A stretch of 64,000 nt of DNA from JBCKUK01 sp038924905 (lineage in GTDB: Bacteria; Pseudomonadota; Gammaproteobacteria; Burkholderiales; Methylophilaceae), in assembly GCA_038924905.1 (NCBI GenBank), contig JBCKUK010000001.1:31769-95768 (forward strand), in the 5' to 3' direction. Position 1 is the first letter of the stretch. Each line of letters starts with the position of its first letter. Position numbers and translations under genes: made by a program. Of this stretch, positions 14,904 through 25,250 are shown piece after piece. The notes beneath the pieces are model-generated. The model did no database searches, was not told the DNA's origin, and worked only from the letters and a program-made list of their open reading frames with translations.

Positions 14904-17900
14904 TTAATGCGGTTGGGGCAGGATTGCTATTCTCACTTCGACCGCGTGCTCCCGGCGATCGTCGATCAGTGGAATTATTTTGTCGGGGCGTTCGACGCCA
15001 TCCACCGTCACACGCATCGCACCGCTCTGCGCAGCATCGGCAGCCTGCGTTTGCGACACGGTGATATGGTAGACCGTCTCCCGATACCGGTAGTGCAGCT
15101 TGAACGCTTGCCAAGCCACAGGTAAGCAGGGAGTAAAATGCAGTTTATCCACTTCCAGCCTTAAGCCGAGCAGAGATTCCACAATCAGCCGGTACATCCA
15201 GCCGGCGGAGCCTGTGTACCAGCTCCATCCCCCGCGGCCGGCATGCGGCGAAACCGCATATACGTCAGCGGCGACGACGTAGGGCTCGATTTTGTAGATC
15301 GCCACACCCGCCGCCGATTTTCCATGATTCACCGGATTGATTATGTCAAACAATTCCCACGCGCGCTGGCTGTCGCCCAAGGCGGCAAACGCCATCGCGC
15401 TCCAGATTGCGGCATGGGTGTATTGCCCGCCGTTCTCGCGCACGCCGGGAACGTAACCTTTGATGTAGCCCGGTTCCATATCCGATTTGTCGAACGGCGG
15501 ATCCAGGAGCTGGATCAGCGCCTGATCGTGCCGCACCAGACGCTCATACACGGCGTCCATGCCCATGCGCGAACGCGCAGCATCGCCCGCGCCGGAGAGT
15601 ACCGACCAGCTTTGCGAGATCGAGTCGATCTGACATTCGACGTTGGCCGCCGATCCCAGCGGGGTGCCGTCGTCGAAGTAAGCGCGGCGGTACCATGCGC
15701 CATCCCAGGCGTTTTGCTCGATACGCTGGCGCAGTTGCGCGGCTTCGGTCTGGCACTGTTCGGCAAAGGCCACGTCGCCCTGCCGCTCTGCCAGTTCAGT
15801 GAAGCGCGTCAGCACTTCATACAAAAAGAATCCGAGCCAGACGCTTTCACCCTTGCCGTGCAAGCCCACCAGGTTCATGCCGTCGTTCCAGTCCCCGGAG
15901 CCGATCAGCGGCAGGCCATGCTCACCAAACGTCAGGCCGTGCCGGATGGCACGCACGCAGTGCGCGTACAAGCTGGCCGACTCGGCGGAGTGTCCTGGCA
16001 GATCGTAATACGAGTCGTCCTCGGGGCTGACTGGGCGACCCTCGAGGAAAGGAATAGATTCATCCAGCACGCCGGTATCGCCGGTGCAGAGCACATAGCG
16101 GCACACCGCCAGCGGCAGCCAGAGATAATCGTCGGAACAATGGGTGCGCACACCGCGACTCGACGGCGGATGCCACCAATGCTGTACATCCCCTTCCAGA
16201 AACTGATGCGCCGCGCACAGCAGCAATTGCTCACGCACGCGTTTCGGCTCGGCGTGGATCAGCGCCATTACGTCTTGCAACTGGTCGCGGAAACCGAAGG
16301 CGCCGCCCGATTGATAATAGCCGCTGCGTGCCCACAGACGACAGGCAAGCGTTTGATATACGAGCCAGCCATTGGTCAGCACGTTGAGAGATGGGTCTGG
16401 GGTTTCCACCTGGACTGCGCCCAGGGTGCGGTTCCAGTATTGCCACACCGCTTCGAGCGCAGTGTGCGCGGAAGCCGATCCGCGGAAACGGCGCACCAGT
16501 TTGCGCGCGTCATCGGCGCCGCGCCTGCCGGCTTGGCCTAGGCGGAAGACGATCTCGCGTTCTTCCCCATCGGCCAAATCGAAGCTCACCTGGATCGCGG
16601 CGCAGGGATCCAGTGCCGCCCCCGCCTTGCCGGAAAGCCGCGCGCGCGCCATCGCCGCCGGATTTTTGAGCGAGCCGTTACGTCCGATAAACTCAGCGCG
16701 GTCGCAGGTTATCGTGCGGCTTTCCTCATCCACATCGAAGAAAGCAATCCGGTCGGCGAATTCCGTGTTGTAAGGATTGCGCGCGAACAGCGCACCGCTA
16801 TCGAAATCCACTTCGGTCGTCACATGCATCGTCGATTTCTGTCGCAAATCGCCCAACACCCACTCCACATAGCCAGTCGCGGAGAGCCGCCGCGACCGGC
16901 CTGATGCGTTACGCACTTTCAACACCGAGAACTTGACCGCCGCATCCAGGGCCACGTACACCCACAGCTCCGAAACGATGCCTCCTTCGGTATGTTCGAA
17001 CACGCTGTAGCCGAAACCATGCCGGCTGACATAAGCATTCGCGCCGCGGCAGGGCAGCGGCGTGGGAGACCAGAAATGACCGCTCTCTTCGTCGCGCAGA
17101 TAAAAAGCTTCGCCGCTCGCATCGGATACCGGATCGTTGTGCCAGGGCGTGAGACGGAACTCGTGCGCGTTATCGCTCCAGGTATAAGCCAGGCCGTTCT
17201 CGGAAATGACAGTGCCAAAATGTGGATTCGCCAACACATTCACCCACGGCGCGGGCGTCACTTGCTCGGCCGTAGTGGTAATCACGTACTCGTGCCCATC
17301 CGGTGTGAACCCGCCCAGCCCGTTGTGCAGGATAAGATCGCGCTGCGGCAACGCGCTGCTGGCTGGGGGGTCGGCACGGTGGCTTCGGGTCGGCTGGAAG
17401 CGTGGCACTTGCATATCCCTCAGGCTACGGCGGTTGATCTGTTCCGCCAGCGTTCCCAGACTGTCGCTGATGATGGCGCGTGCGACCGATTGGAACAGAA
17501 TGCGGTCTTCGTTCGATATCTGTTCCGCGGATCGCACGAAGATGCCGCCCGGTCGATCTATGACATGCGCTTCGACGCCCGCCGCAATCAAACCGATAAT
17601 TTTATCCTGGAGCAGTTGCCGGTAACCGGCGCGGTCTTCGTTCCAGATCACCAAGTCCACCGCAAGCCCTTTTAAACGCCAGTAGGCGTGAGCCTGTACC
17701 AGTTGACGCACCAATTCGATATTGGCTGCGTCGCCAATCTGCAACAGCACGATGGGCAAGTCGCCGGAAATGGCGTAGCCCCATAAGCCGGATTGCCCAC
17801 GGCGATTCTGCATCAGAATGCTGGCGTCAGCACGCAGCGAGGCGTTGGCATAGATTACAGAATTGGCCAGGCGTCCGTAGAGTTGCGCGTCGGTCTCGCT

Positions 17901-20900
17901 GGCATTGAGCTGGCGCAACACCACTTGGGCGTGCGTCCAAGCGAGTTCGAAGACGCGATCCGCGATCCGTCTATCCTGATATTTTTCGATCAGGCTTAAT
18001 ATGGCATCGCGGGTTTCCCCCATACCGCTCACCATATCAATAGTGACCGTTTGTTCCGGGTCGAGCGTGATGGCATAGCGGATGGCGACAATCGGATCCA
18101 GCACCGAGCCCTGGCTGCCGGAGAGCGCCCCCGATGACACGCCGCCCAGCGCTTGAGGGTCGGCGACGGTATGGCCGCGCCCGATGAATTGCATACGGTC
18201 TGTCTCATAGGACATTGCATCAATGTCCGCCCCATGCGCCACCATCAGGTGAAACATCCACAGTGTTTGCTCGGTGCTCGAGCGCGGCCGACGCGTGCAG
18301 AGTATCGCGTGGCGTTGCTCGTCGATCTCGGTCTGCACAAACAGATTGCTGAACGCTGGGTGCATCGCATCCGCGGCGGGCACGGCAAGCACCACTTCAG
18401 CGTAGCTCGTTACCGTGATGGTGCGGCGTGTCCAGGAGCGATTGGTGATGTGGACGCGGCGCAGTTCGATGTCGTCTTCCGGTGACACCACGATCTCGGT
18501 GTAAGTCTCGAAATCATCATCGCGGCGGCGAAATTCGGCGCGCCCCATGGAGAAAATCACTTCGTAATGCTGCGGCTGTTTCAGTGTCGGCTGATACGCG
18601 GTCGACCAGACTTCGCCGCTGCTCTCGTCGCGCAGATAACAGAACGTACCCCAGTGGTCGCAAGTCGTGTCTTCGCGCCAGCGTGTGACGGCGAGATCTT
18701 TCCAGCGGCTATAGCCACCGCCGGCGTTGGTGACCATTACGTGATAGCGGCCGTTGGACAATAATTGTACTTCCGGTATCGGCGTGTTGGCACTGTTGAA
18801 AACGCGAATCGGCGCTTCCGGGAAACCGGAAGACGGTCGAATGTCGGAAAGTTGGGCCGTGTGCGGCAACAGCGCCATGGCCCTGGGAATCCGCTCCTGG
18901 AGCAGCAGCAGGGTCGATTGGAGCAACGGGTCCGACTCGAAGCGCTTCTGCATCGGACGATCCAGCAGCAGATAGGCCAAGGAGAGCAGACTCATCCCCT
19001 GGTGATGCGCCATATAAGACCGCACCTTCGTGCTCGATTCCCCGCGTCGTTGACGCGACGGGGTGTAGTCAATGGCTTCATAAAAGCCGAATTTTCCTTC
19101 AAGCCTTTCCGCGCTGAGTCGCTGCAGATTCAGGCACGCCTCCTCGGGCGCCACCATCAGCGCCAGCACCGTGGCATACGGTGCAACGACCAAGTCATCG
19201 GCGAGTCCGCGTTTGAGTCCCAGACCGGGCACGCCAAATGCCCGGTACTGGTAGTTGAGATGGACGTCGACCAGGTTGTAGCCAGATTCCGACATGCCCC
19301 ACGGTACGCCGCGCTGCCGCCCATACTCGATCTGCCGCTTCACCGCCGTCTTATAGGTCTGGTCGAGCAGCGTGTTTTCGTACGTCGGCATTACCAGCAA
19401 CGGCATCAGGTACTCGAACATCGAACCGCTCCACGATAAAAGAACCGGCCCGCCGCCGGCGGTCGTGAGCAGGCGCCCCATGGCAAACCAACTCTCCTGC
19501 GGCACTTGTCCCTGCGCTATCGCGACGAATTTGGTCAATCTCACTTCCGAAGCCAGCAGGTCATAGTAACTCGCATCCCGCCGCAGTTCATTCACGTTGT
19601 ACCCGATCGCCAGCAGACGCGATGCCTTGTCGTACAGGAAGTCATATGCCATGCACGCGAACTCGCCTGATTGCAGGGCAAGCCGTTCGGTAGCCGCAAT
19701 CCGTTCAGTGGCGCGTTGGCCGGCTTGCGTGACGCATTGTTGAAACTCATGCAGCCACTCGCGTTCTGCGGGCGCCGCCGCAGTGCCGAGCTGCTGCTCG
19801 ATTGCCGGCAGCAATCCATCCTCGATGCTTGCCAATTCGCGCAGCGTCGGGATTGTGCCGCTATCGGGGTAGTCGCCGAACCCACCCGGCGCAGCCGGCA
19901 GCAATAGCCAAGGGGCGAGAAACGTCAGCTCGTCGAGGGTGGCGCGGCATTGCCGGGCTAGCGCCCGCGCCCACCAATTCGCATCGCTCTCGGAAGCCGT
20001 CTCAGAGACGACTGTGCTGGCGTGATCCAAGTCCGGGCGGTGCGTGGAATCCTCATCTGCTTCCAGGTACACGCCGGTTTCTGTGCGCCGTATTCCCCCG
20101 GCTGATAACTGCGCGCTACCTTTTTCTGACAGATCCTCGGAGACAGCCTCGAGGCTGTCGGAAAATTCCGCCGCGCGTCTCGCCAGCCGGTCGAGGCACT
20201 GCCACGCCAGTGCCAGCGTGACTGGTCGGGAACTGCACGCAGACTCGATATCCGCTTGTAATTGGGCGAGCAGGTCCGACTGGGTGCTTCCCGCAGCATC
20301 CACCAGAATTCTCAGCGTGTCGTGGAGTCCGTCGAACCAGCGCGCGCCCAGGATCTTGTCATCGGCAAGCGCGAGCAGACCCTGGCGCAAAGTCAGCAGA
20401 TGACCCGCGAGGTTTCCGCTATCCACCGTCGAAACGTAAGCCGGATGCAGCGGTTTTAGTGATTGCGTGTCGTACCAGTTGTAGAAGTGGCTGCGATGCC
20501 GCTCCAGCGTTTGCATGGTGTCGAGGGTATGCGCCGTGCGCTCGATGAGTTGCCCGGCCGGAATATAGCCGAAGTCGTATGCAGTTAAATTCGCGAGGAG
20601 CGCCAGCCCCATATTGGTCGGCGAGGTGCGATGTGCAACGGCAGCGCTGCGATACTCCTGATAGTTGTCCGGCGGCAGCCAATGATCTGCCGGACCAACA
20701 AAGGTCTCGAAGAACGCCCAGGTTTTGCGCGATATTTTGCGCAGGAAGATGGTCTGCTCAACCGTCAGTCGCGCTACGCGGCGTGCGAGCGGTTGGCCGA
20801 CCCACCAGGTAATCGCGGGTGAGCCCAGCCACAGCAGCAGGATGGGCCCCGCTACCATGAGTACCGCGGGCTTGAACAGCAGGAGATAGAGCGTTGCGGC

Positions 20901-23816
20901 AATGGCGATCAGCGGGGCGACCCACATCGTGCGCACGGCGGCGACGAAGTCCGTACGGCTGTTGCGCGTTGCTTCGCCCGATGGACTCCATTCGAGCAGT
21001 CGCCTGTGGGTGAACAACATGCTTCCCGCCGTGCGCACGATCGCATCCAAGCTGAAGCAAGCCTCGTAGGGAAGGCATGCCAGGGTAAAGACCGCTTGCG
21101 CTAAGCGTTGAGTGGTCGTGTCGAGTGCGGCGGCAAGATGCTGGCTTAACAGCACCTCGCGCGGCTTGTGAAATATTTCCAGAACCGAGGCAATCAAGGG
21201 CGGAATCAGGATAATGCCGAGCACCACCAAGGTCCAAAACCAGGGCGATGCAAGCACGGTCCAGCCCAGCAGCAACAGCAGCGTCAATGCCGTCGGCACG
21301 AGACTGCGCCGCAGGTTGTCGAACAGTTTCCATTGCGACAGCCACGATAACGGGTTTTTCTGCCGGCGCGCACCAAGACCGGGAATGCGCGGCAGCAGCC
21401 ATCCCAGCAATTGCCAATCGCCGCGTATCCAGCGATGACGGCGGCTCACGTCCGTACTGTAGTGCGCAGGGTAGTCCTCATACAAATGCACATCGCTCAA
21501 TAAGCCGGCGCGCGCATAACACCCTTCCAGCAAATCGTGGCTGAGAATCCGGTTCTCAGGAAAGCGCCCATTCAATGCTCGCTCGAACGTATCCACCTCA
21601 TAGATGCCCTTGCCGATGAATGAGCCTTCGCCGAACACATCTTGGTAGACGTCTGAGATGGCGCGGGTATAGGGGTCGATGCCGGGTTCTCCGCTATGCA
21701 ATCGCGCATAGCGCGAGCGGTTGGCGCTTTCCAGGCTCACGCTGACGCGCGGCTGAAGAATGCCGTAGCCCTCGCACACGCGCTGCCGCTTTTCATCGTA
21801 ATGCGCACGATTCAGCGGATGCGCCATGGCGCCCACAAGTTGTCGTGCAACGTCACGCGGGAGCTGCGTATCCGTGTCTAAGGTGATGACGTACTTTACG
21901 TTCGCGAGGTAAGTGGTATCACCGGCGATGCGCGAGAAGTGTTCACCGGCATTGCTGTGCGTTTCACCGCGCAGCAATGCATTCAAGTCCGAAAGTTTGC
22001 CGCGCTTACGCTCGTAGCCCATCCAAATGCGCTCTTGCGGGTTCCAGCGGCGCGGGCGATGAAAAAGAAAAAACAGGCTCTTTCCCGCAGTGCTATATTT
22101 TGCATTCAGCGCCTCGATTCGCGCTTGGGCCAGCCGCAACAGCGGCTCGTCGGCGGCGAGTGTTTCTTCATGCGCGTCTCGAAAATCGGTCAACAGGCCG
22201 AAATACAGATTGTCGTCCCGATTCGCCAGAAAACGCACTTCCAGTGCCTCGATCAGATCGTCAACGTTCTGCAGGTCGGTGAGCATCGTCGGCACGACGA
22301 CCAGCGTCCGCGATTGCGCTGGAATGCCGGCGGAAAAATCCATGCGCGGCAGCGGATGCGGGCGCACTAACAAGCTTGCCAGCCAATTCACCAGGGCGAG
22401 CGCCAGCTGACTGGTGGATAGCAGTGCGAGTATGCCTAACAGCACCAGCAACTCATCCGGCACGCCCTGGGCGTGCGCTATTGTCACCAAGCCCGCGTTG
22501 AACAGCAGCGTGAGCAGCGCGATTGTGCCGAGATACAGGCCCAATGGGCGTTGCGACCCCATTTTCGCGAGCGTTTCGGCAATAGACGGGCGCACCTGTG
22601 CCCTGGTTTCGAGTTCGCGCAAGCCCCGGTCGATCAGGTAGAAGCCGACATGCGCCGCGCATTCGCCGCCATCCGGATGCGCCGTCTGGGCCGCATGCGC
22701 AAGTTGGATCGCGCTCCGCGCTACCTCGGCTTCGGAGAGGGAACTCCTCTTCGCAATCTTTTCGATCACATGACGATAGCGGTCGCGGCTGGCAAAATCC
22801 ATCGCGCCATAGGCGCCGTCCGGATCTTCGCGCAAGGTTCGCTCGACGATACTCATGGTTTCGACGAACTCGCGCCAATCCATCCCCCCCAGAAAGCGCA
22901 GACTGCCGACGCTGTTGCTAACGGAAACTTGGTCGGCAGCCTGCTGTTGGTTTCCCGATTGCACCAATTGCTCGATGGTCAGCCCCGACTCGGCCAGCAC
23001 GTGCTCGATCCAGGTCAGCGGCAACGCCAAAGCGAGGTTTTGTCCTTGCAGCCGGCGCGTAAATTCCGATATGAATGGGGTCGACATCGGCGGGTGCGAG
23101 CGCGCCATGTCCGCGATCACCAGCACCAGGCTTTTCGGATCCTTTTCCGCGACCGCCATCATCTGCTCCGCCCACGTGCTTGCGAGGTCGCGGTCGACTC
23201 TGCCGGCAGCGATGCGCACGGCAACGCGCCGCAGATTCTCTATCAACGCCAGCCGCAGCATGATGGGGATGGCCCATAACTCGCCCAATTTGAGCGCGCT
23301 GACCGTCTGATAGGCCACGACGAAACGGCTAATACTTTCCGCGTCTACCCGCCCATCGCCGTGCGAAATGATCTCCAGCGCGATATCGTACACACGCGGC
23401 AATCCGGCCGAAGGGCCGTCCAACAAACGCGGTAATTCCCGGCTGTATCTCTTAGGCAAGTGGCGCTTGGCGGTGCGGAGCTGCTCTTCGACCAGATAGA
23501 AGTTATCGAGCAGCCATTCGCTGGCCGGCGTAATCTGCTGATTCGCTTTTACCGCCGCCGTGAGTTGGCCGCAGACGCCGATCAAGACCGCTTCATTCTC
23601 CGCCAACCGCGACAGCAGATGATCCTGCTGGCGTTCCTGCGTCAACTTGTGCATAGCCGCGAGACGTTTGCCACGTTGTTCCATCTGATCGGCGCTGAAC
23701 AATCCCGAGCGCAGCGGCGGCTCATCGAAGGAGCCTTTTAGGGAGATGCCTCCGTCGCGCAAGTGCGCTCTCAACTGGCGCAAATATCGAAAGAAACGAA
23801 TGTCGCTGGGTTTCAT
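14904..23816 (-). CDS. ndvB: Cyclic beta-1,2-glucan synthase (NdvB/Cgs type)
   Basis: 2970 residues, the largest gene here (Brucella Cgs is about 2870). It initiates, elongates, cyclises and trims periplasmic beta-1,2-glucans at the inner membrane. Domains in order: helical N-terminal region (1-410); membrane helices about 420-480; family 84 glycosyltransferase with DTDTQLPRD near 646; more helices about 835-880 and 963-1006; glycoamylase-like domain about 1390-1550 (AIGYNVNELR, MSESGYN); two carbohydrate-binding beta-sandwich domains, the second from about 2170; C-terminal GH94 phosphorylase with GSGDWNDGMN near 2640 and GGWSWYTGSAGWMYR near 2860. The ATG lacks a clear ribosome site. It is visibly G/C-richer than its neighbours (60-base lines at 15661 and 19321 have 67% and 57%, against 43% at 25681 in lipB), which suggests acquisition. 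Flanked by lipA sequences. Confidence 0.9.
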   Translation of the reverse strand: MKPSDIRFFRYLRQLRAHLRDGGISLKGSFDEPPLRSGLFSADQMEQRGKRLAAMHKLTQERQQDHLLSRLAENEAVLIGVCGQLTAAVKANQQITPASEWLLDNFYLVEEQLRTAKRHLPKRYSRELPRLLDGPSAGLPRVYDIALEIISHGDGRVDAESISRFVVAYQTVSALKLGELWAIPIMLRLALIENLRRVAVRIAAGRVDRDLASTWAEQMMAVAEKDPKSLVLVIADMARSHPPMSTPFISEFTRRLQGQNLALALPLTWIEHVLAESGLTIEQLVQSGNQQQAADQVSVSNSVGSLRFLGGMDWREFVETMSIVERTLREDPDGAYGAMDFASRDRYRHVIEKIAKRSSLSEAEVARSAIQLAHAAQTAHPDGGECAAHVGFYLIDRGLRELETRAQVRPSIAETLAKMGSQRPLGLYLGTIALLTLLFNAGLVTIAHAQGVPDELLVLLGILALLSTSQLALALVNWLASLLVRPHPLPRMDFSAGIPAQSRTLVVVPTMLTDLQNVDDLIEALEVRFLANRDDNLYFGLLTDFRDAHEETLAADEPLLRLAQARIEALNAKYSTAGKSLFFLFHRPRRWNPQERIWMGYERKRGKLSDLNALLRGETHSNAGEHFSRIAGDTTYLANVKYVITLDTDTQLPRDVARQLVGAMAHPLNRAHYDEKRQRVCEGYGILQPRVSVSLESANRSRYARLHSGEPGIDPYTRAISDVYQDVFGEGSFIGKGIYEVDTFERALNGRFPENRILSHDLLEGCYARAGLLSDVHLYEDYPAHYSTDVSRRHRWIRGDWQLLGWLLPRIPGLGARRQKNPLSWLSQWKLFDNLRRSLVPTALTLLLLLGWTVLASPWFWTLVVLGIILIPPLIASVLEIFHKPREVLLSQHLAAALDTTTQRLAQAVFTLACLPYEACFSLDAIVRTAGSMLFTHRRLLEWSPSGEATRNSRTDFVAAVRTMWVAPLIAIAATLYLLLFKPAVLMVAGPILLLWLGSPAITWWVGQPLARRVARLTVEQTIFLRKISRKTWAFFETFVGPADHWLPPDNYQEYRSAAVAHRTSPTNMGLALLANLTAYDFGYIPAGQLIERTAHTLDTMQTLERHRSHFYNWYDTQSLKPLHPAYVSTVDSGNLAGHLLTLRQGLLALADDKILGARWFDGLHDTLRILVDAAGSTQSDLLAQLQADIESACSSRPVTLALAWQCLDRLARRAAEFSDSLEAVSEDLSEKGSAQLSAGGIRRTETGVYLEADEDSTHRPDLDHASTVVSETASESDANWWARALARQCRATLDELTFLAPWLLLPAAPGGFGDYPDSGTIPTLRELASIEDGLLPAIEQQLGTAAAPAEREWLHEFQQCVTQAGQRATERIAATERLALQSGEFACMAYDFLYDKASRLLAIGYNVNELRRDASYYDLLASEVRLTKFVAIAQGQVPQESWFAMGRLLTTAGGGPVLLSWSGSMFEYLMPLLVMPTYENTLLDQTYKTAVKRQIEYGRQRGVPWGMSESGYNLVDVHLNYQYRAFGVPGLGLKRGLADDLVVAPYATVLALMVAPEEACLNLQRLSAERLEGKFGFYEAIDYTPSRQRRGESSTKVRSYMAHHQGMSLLSLAYLLLDRPMQKRFESDPLLQSTLLLLQERIPRAMALLPHTAQLSDIRPSSGFPEAPIRVFNSANTPIPEVQLLSNGRYHVMVTNAGGGYSRWKDLAVTRWREDTTCDHWGTFCYLRDESSGEVWSTAYQPTLKQPQHYEVIFSMGRAEFRRRDDDFETYTEIVVSPEDDIELRRVHITNRSWTRRTITVTSYAEVVLAVPAADAMHPAFSNLFVQTEIDEQRHAILCTRRPRSSTEQTLWMFHLMVAHGADIDAMSYETDRMQFIGRGHTVADPQALGGVSSGALSGSQGSVLDPIVAIRYAITLDPEQTVTIDMVSGMGETRDAILSLIEKYQDRRIADRVFELAWTHAQVVLRQLNASETDAQLYGRLANSVIYANASLRADASILMQNRRGQSGLWGYAISGDLPIVLLQIGDAANIELVRQLVQAHAYWRLKGLAVDLVIWNEDRAGYRQLLQDKIIGLIAAGVEAHVIDRPGGIFVRSAEQISNEDRILFQSVARAIISDSLGTLAEQINRRSLRDMQVPRFQPTRSHRADPPASSALPQRDLILHNGLGGFTPDGHEYVITTTAEQVTPAPWVNVLANPHFGTVISENGLAYTWSDNAHEFRLTPWHNDPVSDASGEAFYLRDEESGHFWSPTPLPCRGANAYVSRHGFGYSVFEHTEGGIVSELWVYVALDAAVKFSVLKVRNASGRSRRLSATGYVEWVLGDLRQKSTMHVTTEVDFDSGALFARNPYNTEFADRIAFFDVDEESRTITCDRAEFIGRNGSLKNPAAMARARLSGKAGAALDPCAAIQVSFDLADGEEREIVFRLGQAGRRGADDARKLVRRFRGSASAHTALEAVWQYWNRTLGAVQVETPDPSLNVLTNGWLVYQTLACRLWARSGYYQSGGAFGFRDQLQDVMALIHAEPKRVREQLLLCAAHQFLEGDVQHWWHPPSSRGVRTHCSDDYLWLPLAVCRYVLCTGDTGVLDESIPFLEGRPVSPEDDSYYDLPGHSAESASLYAHCVRAIRHGLTFGEHGLPLIGSGDWNDGMNLVGLHGKGESVWLGFFLYEVLTRFTELAERQGDVAFAEQCQTEAAQLRQRIEQNAWDGAWYRRAYFDDGTPLGSAANVECQIDSISQSWSVLSGAGDAARSRMGMDAVYERLVRHDQALIQLLDPPFDKSDMEPGYIKGYVPGVRENGGQYTHAAIWSAMAFAALGDSQRAWELFDIINPVNHGKSAAGVAIYKIEPYVVAADVYAVSPHAGRGGWSWYTGSAGWMYRLIVESLLGLRLEVDKLHFTPCLPVAWQAFKLHYRYRETVYHITVSQTQAADAAQSGAMRVTVDGVERPDKIIPLIDDRREHAVEVRIAILPQPH

Positions 23817-23904
23817 TTAGAGACGCATTTCTTTGCAGGCTTGTCGATTTCTGGATGGGCCGAGGTTGAAGGAAATCGGCTGCTGGCTCTGGTTACTTCT
23901 CCGG

Positions 23905-24230
23905 CTACGGGGTAAGCACGCCGTTTTCGAGATAGGCGGCATCGTAGGTCAATCCGATCCGCGGGGTCGGGCAGGATGAGTTGCTCGTCTTTATCCGTAT
24001 AGTGCAGTCGGCTGAGCGGATCCTTGATGATGTTGAGCCGCGCCAATTGTTTGTCGGCGGCGCGCGCGCTGGTCCACGGCGTTACCGGGCGGTGCGTACG
24101 TGCCAGCATCTCGTTGCGCGCCAGGCTGTATTGTTTCCACTTCTTGAGCGCTTGATCGTCGAGCGCGTTGGGTTTCCATTGCGCGCAAAAAATTCGCAAA
24201 AAAATTCTGGGCCAGGTCTTGCATAACCAC
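23905..24230 (-). pseudogene. Remnant of a polyphosphate kinase 2 (PPK2) gene
   Basis: The minus strand encodes a PPK2-like C-terminal third: ALKKWKQYSLARNEMLARTH, then PVTPWTSARAADKQLARLNIIKDPLSRL and KDEQLILPDPADRIDL. PPK2 enzymes carry W--Y--AR-EML-RT----PW-V-R-DDKK-ARLN here. A frameshift then moves the expected tail, TYDAAYLENGVLTP and stop, into another frame (stop at 23905-23907). Upstream of about 24230 no kinase sequence (Walker A, lid) remains; the DNA runs into the lipA end. The gene is therefore truncated at the front and frameshifted at the back. The open frame of 179 codons spanning 23813-24352 is only the accidental continuation of this remnant and is not a gene. PPK2 makes NTPs from polyphosphate or the reverse. 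Confidence 0.75.
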
Positions 24231-24284
24231 ATTCCCCCGCCTTCTTCACATTTACAAGGGTCATACTTTCGACTTGAATCCACC

Positions 24285-25250
24285 TCATTTTGCCATCCCT
24301 GCTTGCTCATCGGCGTGGTATGAAGATCGAACCATAGGGCCGCAAGCGGCATTGGTGAAGCTCATTGCCAAAGCTTGCTGCTCAAACTCCGCAAAGCGCC
24401 CTGGTGTTACAAAGCGGGTGACCGGCAAGTGGTGCGGGCTGGGCTGTAAATACTGGCCGAGCGTGAGCATGGTGACGCCATGATTGCGTAGATCCTGCAT
24501 CACTTCCAGTATCTCATCATCCGTTTCGCCCAAGCCCAGCATCAGGCCGGATTTGGTGGGCACATCAGGGTGCAGCCTGCCAAAAGCTTTAAGCAGGTTG
24601 AGCGAATTTTGATAATCCGCACCGGGGCGGGCTTGTTTGTATAGCCGTGGCACAGTTTCCAGATTGTGGTTCATCACGTCCGGCGGTGCCTGGGTGAGGA
24701 TTTCTATGGCGCTATCCAATCGCCCACGAAAATCGGGGACCAGCACCTCTACCTTGATATTGGGCGATTTTTCACGCACTGCCTGAATGCAATCGACAAA
24801 ATGCTGCGCGCCGCCATCACGTAAATCATCCCTATCCACACTGGTAATTACCACGTAGTTAAGCTTCATTGCCGCGATAGTGCGGGCGAGGTTTTCTGGT
24901 TCGTTCACATCCGGTGCCAGTGGCTTGCCATGTGCCACATCACAAAATGGACAACGACGAGTGCAAATATCACCCAGAATCATAAAGGTGGCGGTGCCTC
25001 CGCTGAAACACTCGCCGATATTGGGGCAAGAAGCTTCTTCGCACACCGTGTGCAGATGATTGTCGCGCAGGATTTGTTTGATTTCCTGAAAGCGGGCAGA
25101 ATCCGGCACCTTCATGCGTATCCAATCGGGCTTGCGCATGGCGGGCTGAGGCACGATTTTAATCGGGATACGCGCGGTTTTGGCAGCGCCCGTTTCTTTG
25201 ACGCCGGCCAGCTTGGTGCCCGATTGTCTTTGGGTAGCTAGTTCGCTCAT
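24285..25250 (-). CDS. lipA: Lipoyl synthase
   Basis: 321 residues. Radical-SAM enzyme that inserts two sulfurs into octanoyl groups on lipoyl domains. The auxiliary cluster cysteines are in [12 protein letters not shown] and the radical SAM cluster in CTRRCPFCD; the C-terminal serine ligand region is [16 protein letters not shown]. The start overlaps the lipB stop by 4 bases, as in most betaproteobacteria. Its last part is repeated in diverged form at 14724-14845, which suggests that this 3' end was swapped or duplicated when the neighbouring island entered. The protein itself appears complete and functional. Confidence 0.95.
   Translation of the reverse strand: MSELATQRQSGTKLAGVKETGAAKTARIPIKIVPQPAMRKPDWIRMKVPDSARFQEIKQILRDNHLHTVCEEASCPNIGECFSGGTATFMILGDICTRRCPFCDVAHGKPLAPDVNEPENLARTIAAMKLNYVVITSVDRDDLRDGGAQHFVDCIQAVREKSPNIKVEVLVPDFRGRLDSAIEILTQAPPDVMNHNLETVPRLYKQARPGADYQNSLNLLKAFGRLHPDVPTKSGLMLGLGETDDEILEVMQDLRNHGVTMLTLGQYLQPSPHHLPVTRFVTPGRFAEFEQQALAMSFTNAACGPMVRSSYHADEQAGMAK

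Noticed and set aside
15243..16541. Open frame of 432 codons antisense to the glucan synthase
   Set aside because: It mirrors the G/C-rich codon pattern of the large gene, has no recognisable domains and no ribosome site; several other long antisense frames lie in the same gene for the same reason.
23813..24352. Open frame of 179 codons between lipA and the glucan synthase taken as a complete gene
   Set aside because: Its middle is a PPK2 C-terminal remnant in frame, its start overlaps lipA in another frame, and its last part runs past a frameshift; it is better described as a pseudogene fragment.
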